Notes: a model not told the origin generated them from the sequence alone. A stretch of 5,412 nucleotides of DNA from Acidobacteriota bacterium (GCA_003224075.1 QHYF01000198.1:1-5412), one strand, 5' to 3'. Counted from the first letter of the stretch, positions 1 through 5,374 are shown. Made by a program: numbers and translations.

Positions 1-294
1 TGATGGGATGCTCCCTGTGTCCATGGAGGCGTCCCGGGAGTCATCTGTACCCCCGAGAGTCCCAGTGTCGGCGAGTACGGTGGTCGTTCCCGTTCCGAGA
101 ATGCCGAGAACGGTTGCTTGCGCAGCGCTTGCGCTTCCCAGGACCGTTGACGACGTCGTGGTCGTGGGTGGCGGTGGCGGTGGGGGCAACAGTCCGCCAA
201 GCTGTGCTACGCTGGCCGCGGGCCAGATCAGCAAGCCGGCCAACACCAGAACAACTGCTGCTGATGCGGAACGGTGTTGATGTATTTTAAGCAT
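1..294 (-). CDS. Secreted Thr/Pro-rich protein, N-terminal 98 codons (partial)
   Basis: This reading frame starts at ATG 294 and stays open to the left edge, so the gene is cut off by the window. A strong Shine-Dalgarno AAGGAGG (300-306 on the minus strand) lies 5 nt before the ATG and fixes the start. Residues 1-30 form a classical signal peptide: a basic start with Lys3 and Arg8, a hydrophobic core around residues 12-24, and a probable signal peptidase I site SVA|Q after residue 30. The mature part opens with QLGGLL, then seven prolines (37-43), TTTTSS, and a stretch rich in Ala, Gly and Thr that includes TTTVLADTGTLGG. The last part resembles the N-terminus of secreted proteins of the choice-of-anchor type seen in Acidobacteria and Actinobacteria. 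That resemblance is from memory and uncertain. It is an exported protein of unknown function; a cell-surface or extracellular location is inferred. Confidence 0.75.
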   Translation of the reverse strand, partial: MLKIHQHRSASAAVVLVLAGLLIWPAASVAQLGGLLPPPPPPPTTTTSSTVLGSASAAQATVLGILGTGTTTVLADTGTLGGTDDSRDASMDTGSIPS

Positions 295-371
295 GCAAAC
301 CTCCTTCTTTCATTTTTCTCTTTTCTCCTATACCGATGGCTTCCAAGGAAACATCAGTCGTGCTTCCGATG

Positions 372-413
372 GGCTAGTTGTTCTTCCAGTCAAGGTCGGG
401 GACGCCCCTAGCC
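372..413 (-). repeat. Inverted repeat GGCTAG/CTAGCC with inner G4/C4 hairpin
   Basis: The arms GGCTAG (372-377) and CTAGCC (408-413) are exact complements. Inside the right half, GGGG (398-401) and CCCC (405-408) can pair around the loop ACG; base 408 is shared with the outer stem. On the minus strand the RNA would be an outer 5-6 bp stem with a short internal G/C hairpin and a single-stranded stretch of about 20 nt. It lies about 80-120 nt before the start of the secreted-protein gene. It could be leader structure or chance. Confidence 0.35.
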
Positions 414-420
414 ATGGCAA

Positions 421-453
421 TGTGCAGCCTACGAATCTTCGCGGCTCTGCACA
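421..453. repeat. Hairpin with 7-bp perfect outer stem
   Basis: TGTGCAG (421-427) pairs with CTGCACA (447-453). Just inside, CC (428-429) can pair with GG (443-444) across a 2-nt bulge, and CGAA/TTCG lies in the loop region. No T-run follows on either strand, so this is not a standard intrinsic terminator. It may be the 3' end structure of the fibronectin-III transcript or part of the leader of the next gene. Confidence 0.35.
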
Positions 454-576
454 ATCAGGGAGGTTATTGAATTACGGACATGAAAATATTGAAATCAGGG
501 TAAGGGAAATGCTTAGTGGCCTTTGCGAAGGAGGGAAATCCTAGCGTTGCGGACCGCGAGCTGGATACCTGCTTAT

Positions 577-975
577 CTATGGAGACGGAACCACAGCCTT
601 GATCTGGCTCGTGAATCCGCTCTCGCCACCTTTCGCGTCTACCGCTGTGACCCTGTAGAAGTATGTGCGACCCGCTTGAACTGTGGTGTCCTTGTAATTG
701 GTTTCTCGGACGGGAGACGAATTCAGCTTCGTGTATGGACCTTCGGATTTCCCTGCCCGGTACACGTTGTACCCAACAACGACAGAAGGGCTGGCCTTCC
801 ATTTCAGGTCGACCGAGTGAGCTTTTGGCTTGGCATCCGGATTCTGACGAGAGTTACTCTGCGGACCGCCCTGGCCAAAACCTGATGGAGACAGAACAGC
901 AGGGATCATAAGAAACAGCCCGAAATACATCATAATGATGACGGCTACGAGCACGACTTTGGGCACTCGAATCAT
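577..975 (-). CDS. Small membrane-anchored or exported fibronectin type III protein
   Basis: The protein has 132 residues. Residues 1-6 are basic (Arg3, Lys6) and are followed by a long hydrophobic segment at about 7-28. This is either an uncleaved membrane anchor or a signal peptide. There is no lipobox Cys, and the GFGQGG that follows could hold a cleavage site. A polar linker (about 31-50) leads to one fibronectin type III domain at about 50-130. Its marks are HSVDLKW (53-59), GYNVYR (68-73), YFYRVTAVD (105-113) and ESGFTSQ (118-124). Such domains bind or space other proteins or sugars and have no catalytic role. I chose ATG 975 because it places the hydrophobic segment at the N-terminus. 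An in-frame ATG at 1137 would add 54 residues that look like translated leader. No strong Shine-Dalgarno precedes 975. The gene is divergent from aroF. Its partner is unknown. Confidence 0.72.
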   Translation of the reverse strand: MIRVPKVVLVAVIIMMYFGLFLMIPAVLSPSGFGQGGPQSNSRQNPDAKPKAHSVDLKWKASPSVVVGYNVYRAGKSEGPYTKLNSSPVRETNYKDTTVQAGRTYFYRVTAVDAKGGESGFTSQIKAVVPSP

Positions 976-995
976 GAAACCAGCCACAGGGTCCC

Positions 996-1019
996 GGCGA
1001 GCATATAGGCGAGCATATA
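996..1019. repeat. Perfect tandem duplication of a 12-bp unit
   Basis: GGCGAGCATATA occurs twice back to back (996-1007 and 1008-1019), 21-44 bp upstream of the fibronectin-III start codon. The length is a multiple of three, so it keeps every frame open through it. It may be a recent slippage duplication, or a doubled binding site in the leader. Nothing else in the window resembles it. Confidence 0.8.
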
Positions 1020-1089
1020 ATGATCCGCGCGAGATGCAATCTGCAATTGGGCACGGCGCACCAACTCTTCGAAAGCCCTCCTTTGGAAT

Positions 1090-1118
1090 AGTTAAGTTTA
1101 TCGACCTCTGGAAGTCAA
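1090..1118 (-). promoter_or_regulatory. Candidate sigma-70-type promoter for the fibronectin-III gene
   Basis: On the minus strand TTGACT (1118-1113) is followed after 17 nt by TTAACT (1095-1090). The -35 box matches the consensus at five of six places, the -10 box at only three. Transcription would start near 1083, giving a leader of about 108 nt before ATG 975. This is a by-eye match only. Confidence 0.3.
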
Positions 1119-1157
1119 CCCGCCGGACATGCGGCATTTCGGTGCCCCCTCATTGAT

Positions 1158-1187
1158 TTGCCGCACGTCTGCAGCTTGCCTTAAACT
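1158..1187 (+). promoter_or_regulatory. Candidate sigma-70-type promoter for aroF
   Basis: TTGCCG (1158-1163) is followed after 17-18 nt by TTAAAC or TAAACT (1181-1187). A start near 1194 would leave a short leader of about 27 nt carrying the ribosome binding site. Both boxes are weak matches. I see no palindrome next to them that would suggest a repressor site, and no attenuator-like leader peptide. Confidence 0.3.
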
Positions 1188-1220
1188 AAGATCCTACTCG
1201 CCGCGCCGGGGGAGCTACTC

Positions 1221-2249
1221 ATGCTCGTCGTCATGCAGTCCCATGCCACCGAGGAGCAAATCCGCGAGGTCTGCAAGCGCATCGAAAGCCTCGGCCTGAA
1301 GGCGCATCCCATCCCCGGCTCGATCCGCACCGCCATCGGCATCACTGGCAACAAAGACGCCGTCGACCTTGGCGTCCTCGAATCCCTTCCCGGTGTCGTC
1401 GAATGCATCCCTGTCAGCAAACCCTACAAACTCGTCAGCCGCGACGCCAAGGAAGAAGATACCGTCCTGCGCATCCCCACGCCTTCCGGCGACGTTATCG
1501 TCGGCGGCAACCACGTTGCCCTCGTCGCCGGCCCCTGCGCTGTCGAAACGGAAACGCAATGCCTGGCCATTGCCGAGCGCGTCAAAAAATCCGGCGCGAG
1601 GCTCTTCCGCGGCGGCGCATACAAGCCGCGCACTTCCCCCTACAGCTTCCAGGGCCTCTGTGAAGACGGCCTCAAAATCCTTGCGAAAGTCCGCGCTACC
1701 CACGGCTTCGGCATTGTCACCGAAGCCATCGACAACGAATCCCTCGACCTCGTCGAGGAATACGCCGACGTCATCCAGATCGGCGCCCGCAACATGCAGA
1801 ATTTTTCTCTCCTCAAGCGCGCCGGCCGCGCCAAAAAACCCGTCCTGCTCAAGCGCGGCATGTCTGCCACTCTCGACGAATTTCTTATGGCCGCCGAATA
1901 CATCCTCTCCGAAGGCAACTATAACGTCATGCTCTGCGAACGCGGCGTTCGCACCTTCTCCGATTTTTCCCGCAACACCCTCGATCTCGCGGTCGTTCCC
2001 GCCGTCAAGAAGCGCAGCCACCTCCCTATTCTCGTCGACCCCAGCCACGGCACTGGCAAGCGCCACAAAGTTCTGCCTCTTTCTCGCGCCGCCGTTGCCG
2101 TTGGCGCCGATGGCCTTATCGTCGAAGTCCACCATGAGCCGGAGAAAGCTCTCTCCGACGGCATGCAGTCCATCCTCCCCGAAGAATTCGCCGCCCTCGC
2201 CGACGAAGTACGTCAAATCGCCGCCGTCCTCCACCGCTCCGTGAACTGA
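1221..2249 (+). CDS. aroF: 3-deoxy-7-phosphoheptulonate (DAHP) synthase, type I-beta
   Basis: This cytoplasmic enzyme (EC 2.5.1.54) condenses phosphoenolpyruvate with erythrose 4-phosphate, the first step of the shikimate pathway to aromatic amino acids. The 342-residue length and the layout match the I-beta class typified by Thermotoga maritima. Residues 1-70 form a ferredoxin-like (ACT-like) N-terminal domain, which binds the feedback inhibitor tyrosine in the Thermotoga enzyme. The (beta/alpha)8 catalytic barrel follows from about residue 90. Visible motifs are AGPCAVE (103-109), KPRTSPYSFQG (135-145), QIGARNMQNF (186-195), LLKRG (209-213), ERGVRTF (240-246) and DPSHGTG (273-279). The four metal ligands expected from the Thermotoga enzyme (Cys102, His272, Glu298, Asp309) fall at Cys106, His276, Glu302 and Asp313, a constant offset of four. 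The gene looks functional. GGGGGAG ends 6 nt before ATG 1221 and supports that start. It stands alone, with no other aromatic-pathway gene in the window. Products of this class are sometimes also named aroG or aroA. Confidence 0.96.
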   Translation: MLVVMQSHATEEQIREVCKRIESLGLKAHPIPGSIRTAIGITGNKDAVDLGVLESLPGVVECIPVSKPYKLVSRDAKEEDTVLRIPTPSGDVIVGGNHVALVAGPCAVETETQCLAIAERVKKSGARLFRGGAYKPRTSPYSFQGLCEDGLKILAKVRATHGFGIVTEAIDNESLDLVEEYADVIQIGARNMQNFSLLKRAGRAKKPVLLKRGMSATLDEFLMAAEYILSEGNYNVMLCERGVRTFSDFSRNTLDLAVVPAVKKRSHLPILVDPSHGTGKRHKVLPLSRAAVAVGADGLIVEVHHEPEKALSDGMQSILPEEFAALADEVRQIAAVLHRSVN

Positions 2250-2314
2250 CTGCCGGCATGCGTCAATCGCTAATCAAGTTGCACTCATTTCTCTTCTTAA
2301 TTTCTTGCTTCGAC

Positions 2315-2503
2315 GGCAGGGGCGCCTTATTCCTTGATCGGCTGAGGGCTGAACTCGGTGAGGAGAAGTTTTGGCGCGGAATCGCGTTCTACACTTCCCA
2401 AAACGCGCGGCGCTTGGTTGATTCCTGCGAATTCGAACACGCTATGGAAGAAGCGAGTGGGCACAGCCTCACAACACCATTTGAAAAATCAATATTTCAT
2501 TGA
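2315..2503 (+). pseudogene. Remnant of an M1-family aminopeptidase C-terminal region
   Basis: The frame reads GRGALFLDRLRAELGEEKFW, then GIAFYTSQNA, then EFEHAMEEASG and FEKSIF before a stop at 2501-2503. This pattern (K/RGA..L..LR.ELG...FW.G...Y....A, then .F..AMEEASG..L...F..W.F) is the one that follows the zinc-binding catalytic domain in bacterial M1 (gluzincin) aminopeptidases. The catalytic HExxH motif, the GxMEN motif and the rest of the protein, several hundred residues, are absent, so the piece cannot be an active peptidase. The frame continues upstream to an ATG at 2258, but the first 19 residues do not look like the family, and no good ribosome binding site is seen. It follows aroF by 65 bp. 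The most likely reading is debris of a deleted gene. An expressed 81-residue protein from 2258 is possible but less likely. Confidence 0.6.
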
Positions 2504-2522
2504 TCTAATCAGATACTCCCTT

Positions 2523-2578
2523 GGACGCGCGGTCAGCCACTTGTGTCTACGATGAGTTGCCAGAAAGCGACCGCGTCC
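2523..2578. repeat. Long imperfect inverted repeat in the convergent gap
   Basis: GGACGCGCGGTC (2523-2534) and GACCGCGTCC (2569-2578) can form a 10-bp GC-rich stem with one 2-nt bulge and a 34-nt loop. It lies in the 108-bp gap between the peptidase remnant (plus) and the end of the receiver-PilZ gene (minus). The position fits a bidirectional 3' end structure, but neither side has a T-run. The octamer TCAGCCAC occurs at 2533-2540, overlapping the left arm, and again at 2595-2602. Confidence 0.4.
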
Positions 2579-2611
2579 CAGTCAATCAATAACCTCAGCC
2601 ACCACTTTTCC

Positions 2612-3334
2612 TCAGGTTCCCTGCTCCGGCTTTTGCTCCACGGCACCCTTCAGCGCAAGTTGCTCGTGCGCCGTGATCCACAGATCGAGATGGTCCTTCG
2701 CTCTCCCATGGAAAGTCTGCAGGTTGATTCCCGCCGCCCCTTCGCTGTTCACCCACGCAACCTGGCCCTTTCCTCTGATGCTTGCTCCAAGCGGCAAATC
2801 AAACGCGAAATCAACGACTGAGGCATGCTTCAGCGGTTTTATCGTGCGCACCGCCATCCCTTCTTCGCTCAGGTTGGTCATGCGGGCGTTCTGCTCCATC
2901 TGCCCCTCCTTCAAGGCCACACCGAGATTCACGGCATGCCGGAAGTAGCGCCGCTGCTCGTGCAACAGCAGCTCTTTTGCAATGGTGATGTGCAAAGCGA
3001 CGCTATCCACGCTCAGGGGTTTGCGCAGAAGAAAGTTCCCTCCGGCATTGAGCGTGGCGGTGGACTCTCTGGCGCTCCCGATGCACGCAAAGATCACCGC
3101 CTTGCAGTTGGACGCTCCTTTGCGGATGGCCGCTATCAACTCCAGGCCGCCCGGCACCGCAAGGTCTATGAAAACACCGTCGATTTTGCGCCGATTGAGA
3201 CACGCCAGGGCCGTTTCAGCCGTCGGAACCAGGATAAATTTGGCACCATATTTTTTCACGCCTCCGGAAACGGCGTTCATGGTCGCATAGTCGCCGGACA
3301 CGAGCACGAATTCGAGCTCTAACGTCTTGGACAT
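2612..3334 (-). CDS. Receiver (REC)-like and PilZ domain protein, probable cyclic dinucleotide effector
   Basis: The protein has 240 residues and no signal peptide or membrane segment, so it is cytoplasmic. Residues 7-122 follow a CheY-like receiver fold. Asp57 in GVFIDLAVPGGLEL sits at the phospho-acceptor place, and Lys105 in LLRKPLS is the conserved switch Lys. The usual acidic pair is reduced to Asp15 in VSGDY, and the conserved Thr/Ser is replaced by Cys84. Phosphorylation may therefore be weak or absent. Residues about 126-225 form a PilZ domain with R128xxxR132 and N154xS156xxG159, the two motifs that bind c-di-GMP. ATG 3334 is chosen because the receiver begins directly after it. The GGAGAA upstream (3346-3351) is a little far, at 11 nt. 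A TTG-initiated frame reaches 3535 but adds no recognisable domain. It lies 222 bp downstream of the GGDEF gene on the same strand, which suggests it reads the product of that enzyme. The output, such as motility, adhesion or transcription, cannot be told. Confidence 0.88.
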   Translation of the reverse strand: MSKTLELEFVLVSGDYATMNAVSGGVKKYGAKFILVPTAETALACLNRRKIDGVFIDLAVPGGLELIAAIRKGASNCKAVIFACIGSARESTATLNAGGNFLLRKPLSVDSVALHITIAKELLLHEQRRYFRHAVNLGVALKEGQMEQNARMTNLSEEGMAVRTIKPLKHASVVDFAFDLPLGASIRGKGQVAWVNSEGAAGINLQTFHGRAKDHLDLWITAHEQLALKGAVEQKPEQGT

Positions 3335-3556
3335 GATGTGTGTGGTTCTCCATCGGCCTGCGAAGGTCCTGTAAGATGGTCCTACACGGGCCTCCAATAT
3401 AACTGGAGCTGCTGCTCTTTCGTAGACTTTTTCCGCGTCACTTTTCATCCAAGCTAACGCCGCGGCGGCGCAAAAAAGACGGCTTCGGAATCGCCAGCTC
3501 AATGAAAGTCTGAAGGCTCTCTCATTCCGGCTCAAGGCGGACAGCAGACCCTTGCA
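3335..3556 (-). promoter_or_regulatory. 222-bp gap between the GGDEF and receiver-PilZ genes, with small repeats
   Basis: No gene is seen here. Two small structures stand out. One is an inverted repeat CTCCA-N7-TGGAG (3392-3396 and 3404-3408) around an AT-rich core that includes TATATT on the minus strand. The other is a direct repeat GGTCCT (3365-3370 and 3378-3383), 13 bp apart start to start. There is no intrinsic terminator after the GGDEF stop: the T-run on the minus strand (about 3473-3478) comes before, not after, the GC-rich palindrome at 3463-3472. Read-through from the GGDEF gene or a separate promoter are both possible. Confidence 0.35.
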
Positions 3557-4939
3557 TCAGGTCGACATCCGGAACCTTTTCTTGGAGGAGCCTTTCTCCC
3601 CATACAGAGCGCGGTCCGCTGCGCTCAGCAGTTCCTCGATGGTTCTGCCATCTCTCGGGTATATCGCCGTGCCCACGCTCACCGTGACGGGTGGTTCTTC
3701 GCCGTCGTCTCTGAGGCGCTCCGAAACTCGTTCCGCTACACGCCGCGCCGCTTCCGACTCCGTTTCAGGGAGAACCAGCACGAATTCGTCTCCTCCGTAT
3801 CGCGCCGCCGTGTCAATTTCGCGGGAATGCATCCTCAGAATGCTGGCAAGTCGGCAGAGCGCTCGGCTTCCCGCCAGATGCCCGTGGGCGTCATTGATTT
3901 TCTTCAGCCCGTCCATGTCCAATAGCAACACCGCAAATGGTCTTCCCGTGCGCCCGTACCTCTTGATTTCCAAGCCCAGCGCGTCGAGAAGCCGCCGGTA
4001 GTTGGCAAGTCCGGTCAGCGGATCGCTCGTCGCCAGCCGCCGCACGTGTTCCTCAGCGCGTTTGTGTTCGGTAACTTCGGCTGCCAGCGCCACACTCATG
4101 ATGGCCATGATGCCCATGAACGTTTGCAGCAGCAGCAGCGACGTGTTGTGCGACTCTCTTGCGAACGGGCCAAACCCGCGCAAGGTGCCCCAAGTTGCGA
4201 TCACCGCCAGGGCGCAAACGGCAGTCGCCGCCTTCCGGCGTCCAAACCGGAACGCTGCCCAGATCAGAAACGGAATGCAGAGATACTCGAACGGATAATT
4301 CTTCAGCGCGGAATGAAAACGGCCTCCGAACACAACCCAGGCCGTCGAACACAATCCCAGAAACAAGAGAGCGACTTCAATGGTCTGCCTGCGTGTCCAG
4401 CCCAGCCGCGGATTCTCCCACCATAGCAGTACCAAGGGGGTGATAGCTACCGCTCCTACCCCGTCTCCTAGCCACCACGTGCTCCAGATGGTTCCATACT
4501 TCGTCCATTCCGCGAATCCCGACAAAGCCAGTGTCGTGACACCCATGGTGGCGCTTATGGTCGTGCTGACCATTGCTGCGAAGAACGCAAATTTGAATAC
4601 GTCCTGCGCCCTCTCGAAGGCCCGCCGGCCGCCTGCGAAGCGGCTTACCAGGTAACACCCCGCCACTCCTTCCAAGGTGTTCCCGATGGCGATCCCGACG
4701 GACGTCACCGCCGAACCTGCTGTGGTTAAGTTCACGAGGAGTGCCCCCGCCAGGATGGCGGGCCACATGCGGTACCCCAGGATCAGGAACGCCGCCAGTG
4801 CGATACCCGTGCAAGGCCATACGGCCGTCGCGCTCGCATGAACAAAGGCCAGTTTTAGGCCGAGTTTCGCCGCGAGGAAGTAAACGGCGGTCAGGGCCGC
4901 CAGAAGGGGCAAATCTTTAATAAATCGCGAACGGACCAT
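3557..4939 (-). CDS. MASE1-GGDEF cyclic dinucleotide synthase, Ser at the base-selectivity position
   Basis: A 460-residue inner-membrane protein. Residues about 8-285 form a MASE1-type sensor of some eight to ten hydrophobic segments, with KLGLKLAF (25-32) and VWPCTGIALA (40-49) near the start and WWLGDGVGAV (155-164) in the middle. A charged linker (287-302) leads to the GGDEF domain (302-453), starting at SDPLTGL. Asp341 and Asp343 in LLLDMDGLKKIND are at the metal region, Asn349 is at the guanine-contact place, GGDEF is at 382-386, and R373xxD376 five residues before it is a canonical product-inhibition site. Ordinary diguanylate cyclases have GHxxGD after the IND motif. Here it is GHLAGS, with Ser358 (codon at 3866-3868) where PleD has Asp344. 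That change is the hallmark of Hypr GGDEF enzymes, which make 3',3'-cGAMP. The catalytic core is otherwise intact, so an active synthase is likely. Whether it makes c-di-GMP, cGAMP or both cannot be told from sequence. ATG 4939 is preferred over an in-frame TTG at 4960 because of its ribosome binding site. Confidence 0.93.
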   Translation of the reverse strand: MVRSRFIKDLPLLAALTAVYFLAAKLGLKLAFVHASATAVWPCTGIALAAFLILGYRMWPAILAGALLVNLTTAGSAVTSVGIAIGNTLEGVAGCYLVSRFAGGRRAFERAQDVFKFAFFAAMVSTTISATMGVTTLALSGFAEWTKYGTIWSTWWLGDGVGAVAITPLVLLWWENPRLGWTRRQTIEVALLFLGLCSTAWVVFGGRFHSALKNYPFEYLCIPFLIWAAFRFGRRKAATAVCALAVIATWGTLRGFGPFARESHNTSLLLLQTFMGIMAIMSVALAAEVTEHKRAEEHVRRLATSDPLTGLANYRRLLDALGLEIKRYGRTGRPFAVLLLDMDGLKKINDAHGHLAGSRALCRLASILRMHSREIDTAARYGGDEFVLVLPETESEAARRVAERVSERLRDDGEEPPVTVSVGTAIYPRDGRTIEELLSAADRALYGEKGSSKKRFRMST

Positions 4940-4945
4940 AGTTGG

Positions 4946-4952
4946 CTCTCCC
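4946..4952 (-). promoter_or_regulatory. Ribosome binding site that decides the GGDEF gene start
   Basis: GGGAGAG (within AAGGGAGAG) on the minus strand ends 6 nt before ATG 4939. The longer frame from TTG 4960 would place this site inside the coding region and has no comparable site of its own. Confidence 0.7.
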
Positions 4953-5048
4953 TTTTGCAAGGGCGCGCACTCTGGGCCATGCGGCGAGCTTCCGCTCGGG
5001 TCCAGTCTCTCCGTTCAGAAAAACCCCAACACCATCTGCTAACTCTTG

Positions 5049-5079
5049 ATTTTACAATCATTTCTCCGTGATATGGCAA
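5049..5079 (-). promoter_or_regulatory. Candidate promoter for the GGDEF gene
   Basis: On the minus strand TTGCCA (5079-5074) is followed by TAAAAT (5054-5049). Each box is close to the sigma-70 consensus, but the 19-nt spacer is longer than the usual 16-18. The leader would be about 105 nt. The palindrome at 5177-5195 lies about 100 bp further upstream, where an activator could bind. Confidence 0.3.
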
Positions 5080-5176
5080 CTCCAAAATAGGGCAGGTTCT
5101 CATTTCGACACCCCCCTGCCAGGTCCCGAAGTCTCGCTTTAGCGGACTGCCAAACCGCTCGATTCGTCTCACAATC

Positions 5177-5195
5177 CTTAAAGTTCAACTTTAAG
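5177..5195. promoter_or_regulatory. Perfect 19-bp odd-centred palindrome, candidate operator
   Basis: CTTAAAGTT (5177-5185), a central C, then AACTTTAAG (5187-5195): nine of nine positions match in the two arms. It is AT-rich in a GC-rich neighbourhood and lies in non-coding DNA 238 bp before the GGDEF start codon. The shape fits a site for a dimeric transcription factor. The near absence of a loop makes an RNA hairpin less likely. I do not recognise the regulator. Confidence 0.5.
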
Positions 5196-5344
5196 CCTAC
5201 GCCGACGCCCTCCAAATGCCCCGTCGTCTCAGAAAGCGTCAAACCGCAGAATTCTGCCCAAGCATGGGCACCTTGCTCTCGTTTTGCGATGCCCGTTCTT
5301 CTAACCCTCAGGCCTCTACACCCGTACGCCTGCTTCCTAGCGCG

Positions 5345-5374
5345 CCCCGGTCGATTCTAGGGACCACACCGGGG
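5345..5374 (-). terminator. Stem-loop directly after the right-edge gene, possible terminator without T-run
   Basis: CCCCGGT (5345-5351) and ACCGGGG (5368-5374) are exact complements with a 16-nt loop. The stem begins one base after the TAA stop (5376-5378) of the minus-strand gene at the edge. The bases that follow on the minus strand are GCGCGCTAGG, with no T-run, so this may protect or pause the transcript end rather than act as a classical intrinsic terminator. Confidence 0.45.

Larger units (their letters stand above)
295..576. other. Intergenic gap, possible structured leader
   Basis: No coding region is convincing in these 282 bp. The gap lies between the stop of the fibronectin-III gene (577) and the start of the secreted-protein gene (294), both on the minus strand. 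It contains two inverted repeats (372-413 and 421-453, listed separately), a repeated CCGATGG (333-339 and 366-372), and a pyrimidine-rich plus-strand tract at 301-330 that becomes a purine-rich run just before the start codon on the transcribed strand. I could not find a convincing -35/-10 pair. The length and the structures suggest a 5' leader for the secreted-protein gene, but I recognise no known riboswitch. Confidence 0.4.

Noticed and set aside
295..576. GEMM-I (c-di-GMP or cGAMP) riboswitch upstream of the secreted-protein gene
   Set aside because: The minus strand has a GCAAAGGCC (about 518-526) that recalls part of the GEMM core, but the preceding GGCAAACC-like segment and the tetraloop helix are not visible. 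Not enough to call it; an Infernal scan would settle the matter.
976..1137. 54-residue N-terminal extension of the fibronectin-III protein from ATG 1137
   Set aside because: The extension would bury the signal or anchor segment inside the protein and includes the 12-bp tandem repeat. The hydrophobic N-terminus from ATG 975 makes better biological sense.
1215..2234. Long antisense open frame (339 codons) covering almost all of aroF
   Set aside because: Its translation is a run of Gly, Ala, Asp, Glu and Val with no family features. It mirrors the codon bias of aroF, whose own frame has all the expected active-site residues.
1369..2244. Second plus-strand frame inside aroF (291 codons, Ser/Pro/Ala-rich)
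   Set aside because: Low-complexity shadow caused by the C-ending codon bias of aroF; no start signal and no recognisable domain.
3463..3480. GC-rich palindrome next to a T-run as a terminator after the GGDEF gene
   Set aside because: On the minus strand the T-run comes before the hairpin, and on the plus strand it reads as an A-run, so the order is wrong for termination in either direction.
3335..3535. 67-residue N-terminal extension of the receiver-PilZ protein from TTG 3535
   Set aside because: No domain or export signal in the extension; the receiver fold begins right after ATG 3334.
4891..5172. Minus-strand frame of 93 codons overlapping the GGDEF start
   Set aside because: Composition rich in Arg, Trp and Cys, no family likeness, and it runs into the well-supported GGDEF gene in another frame.
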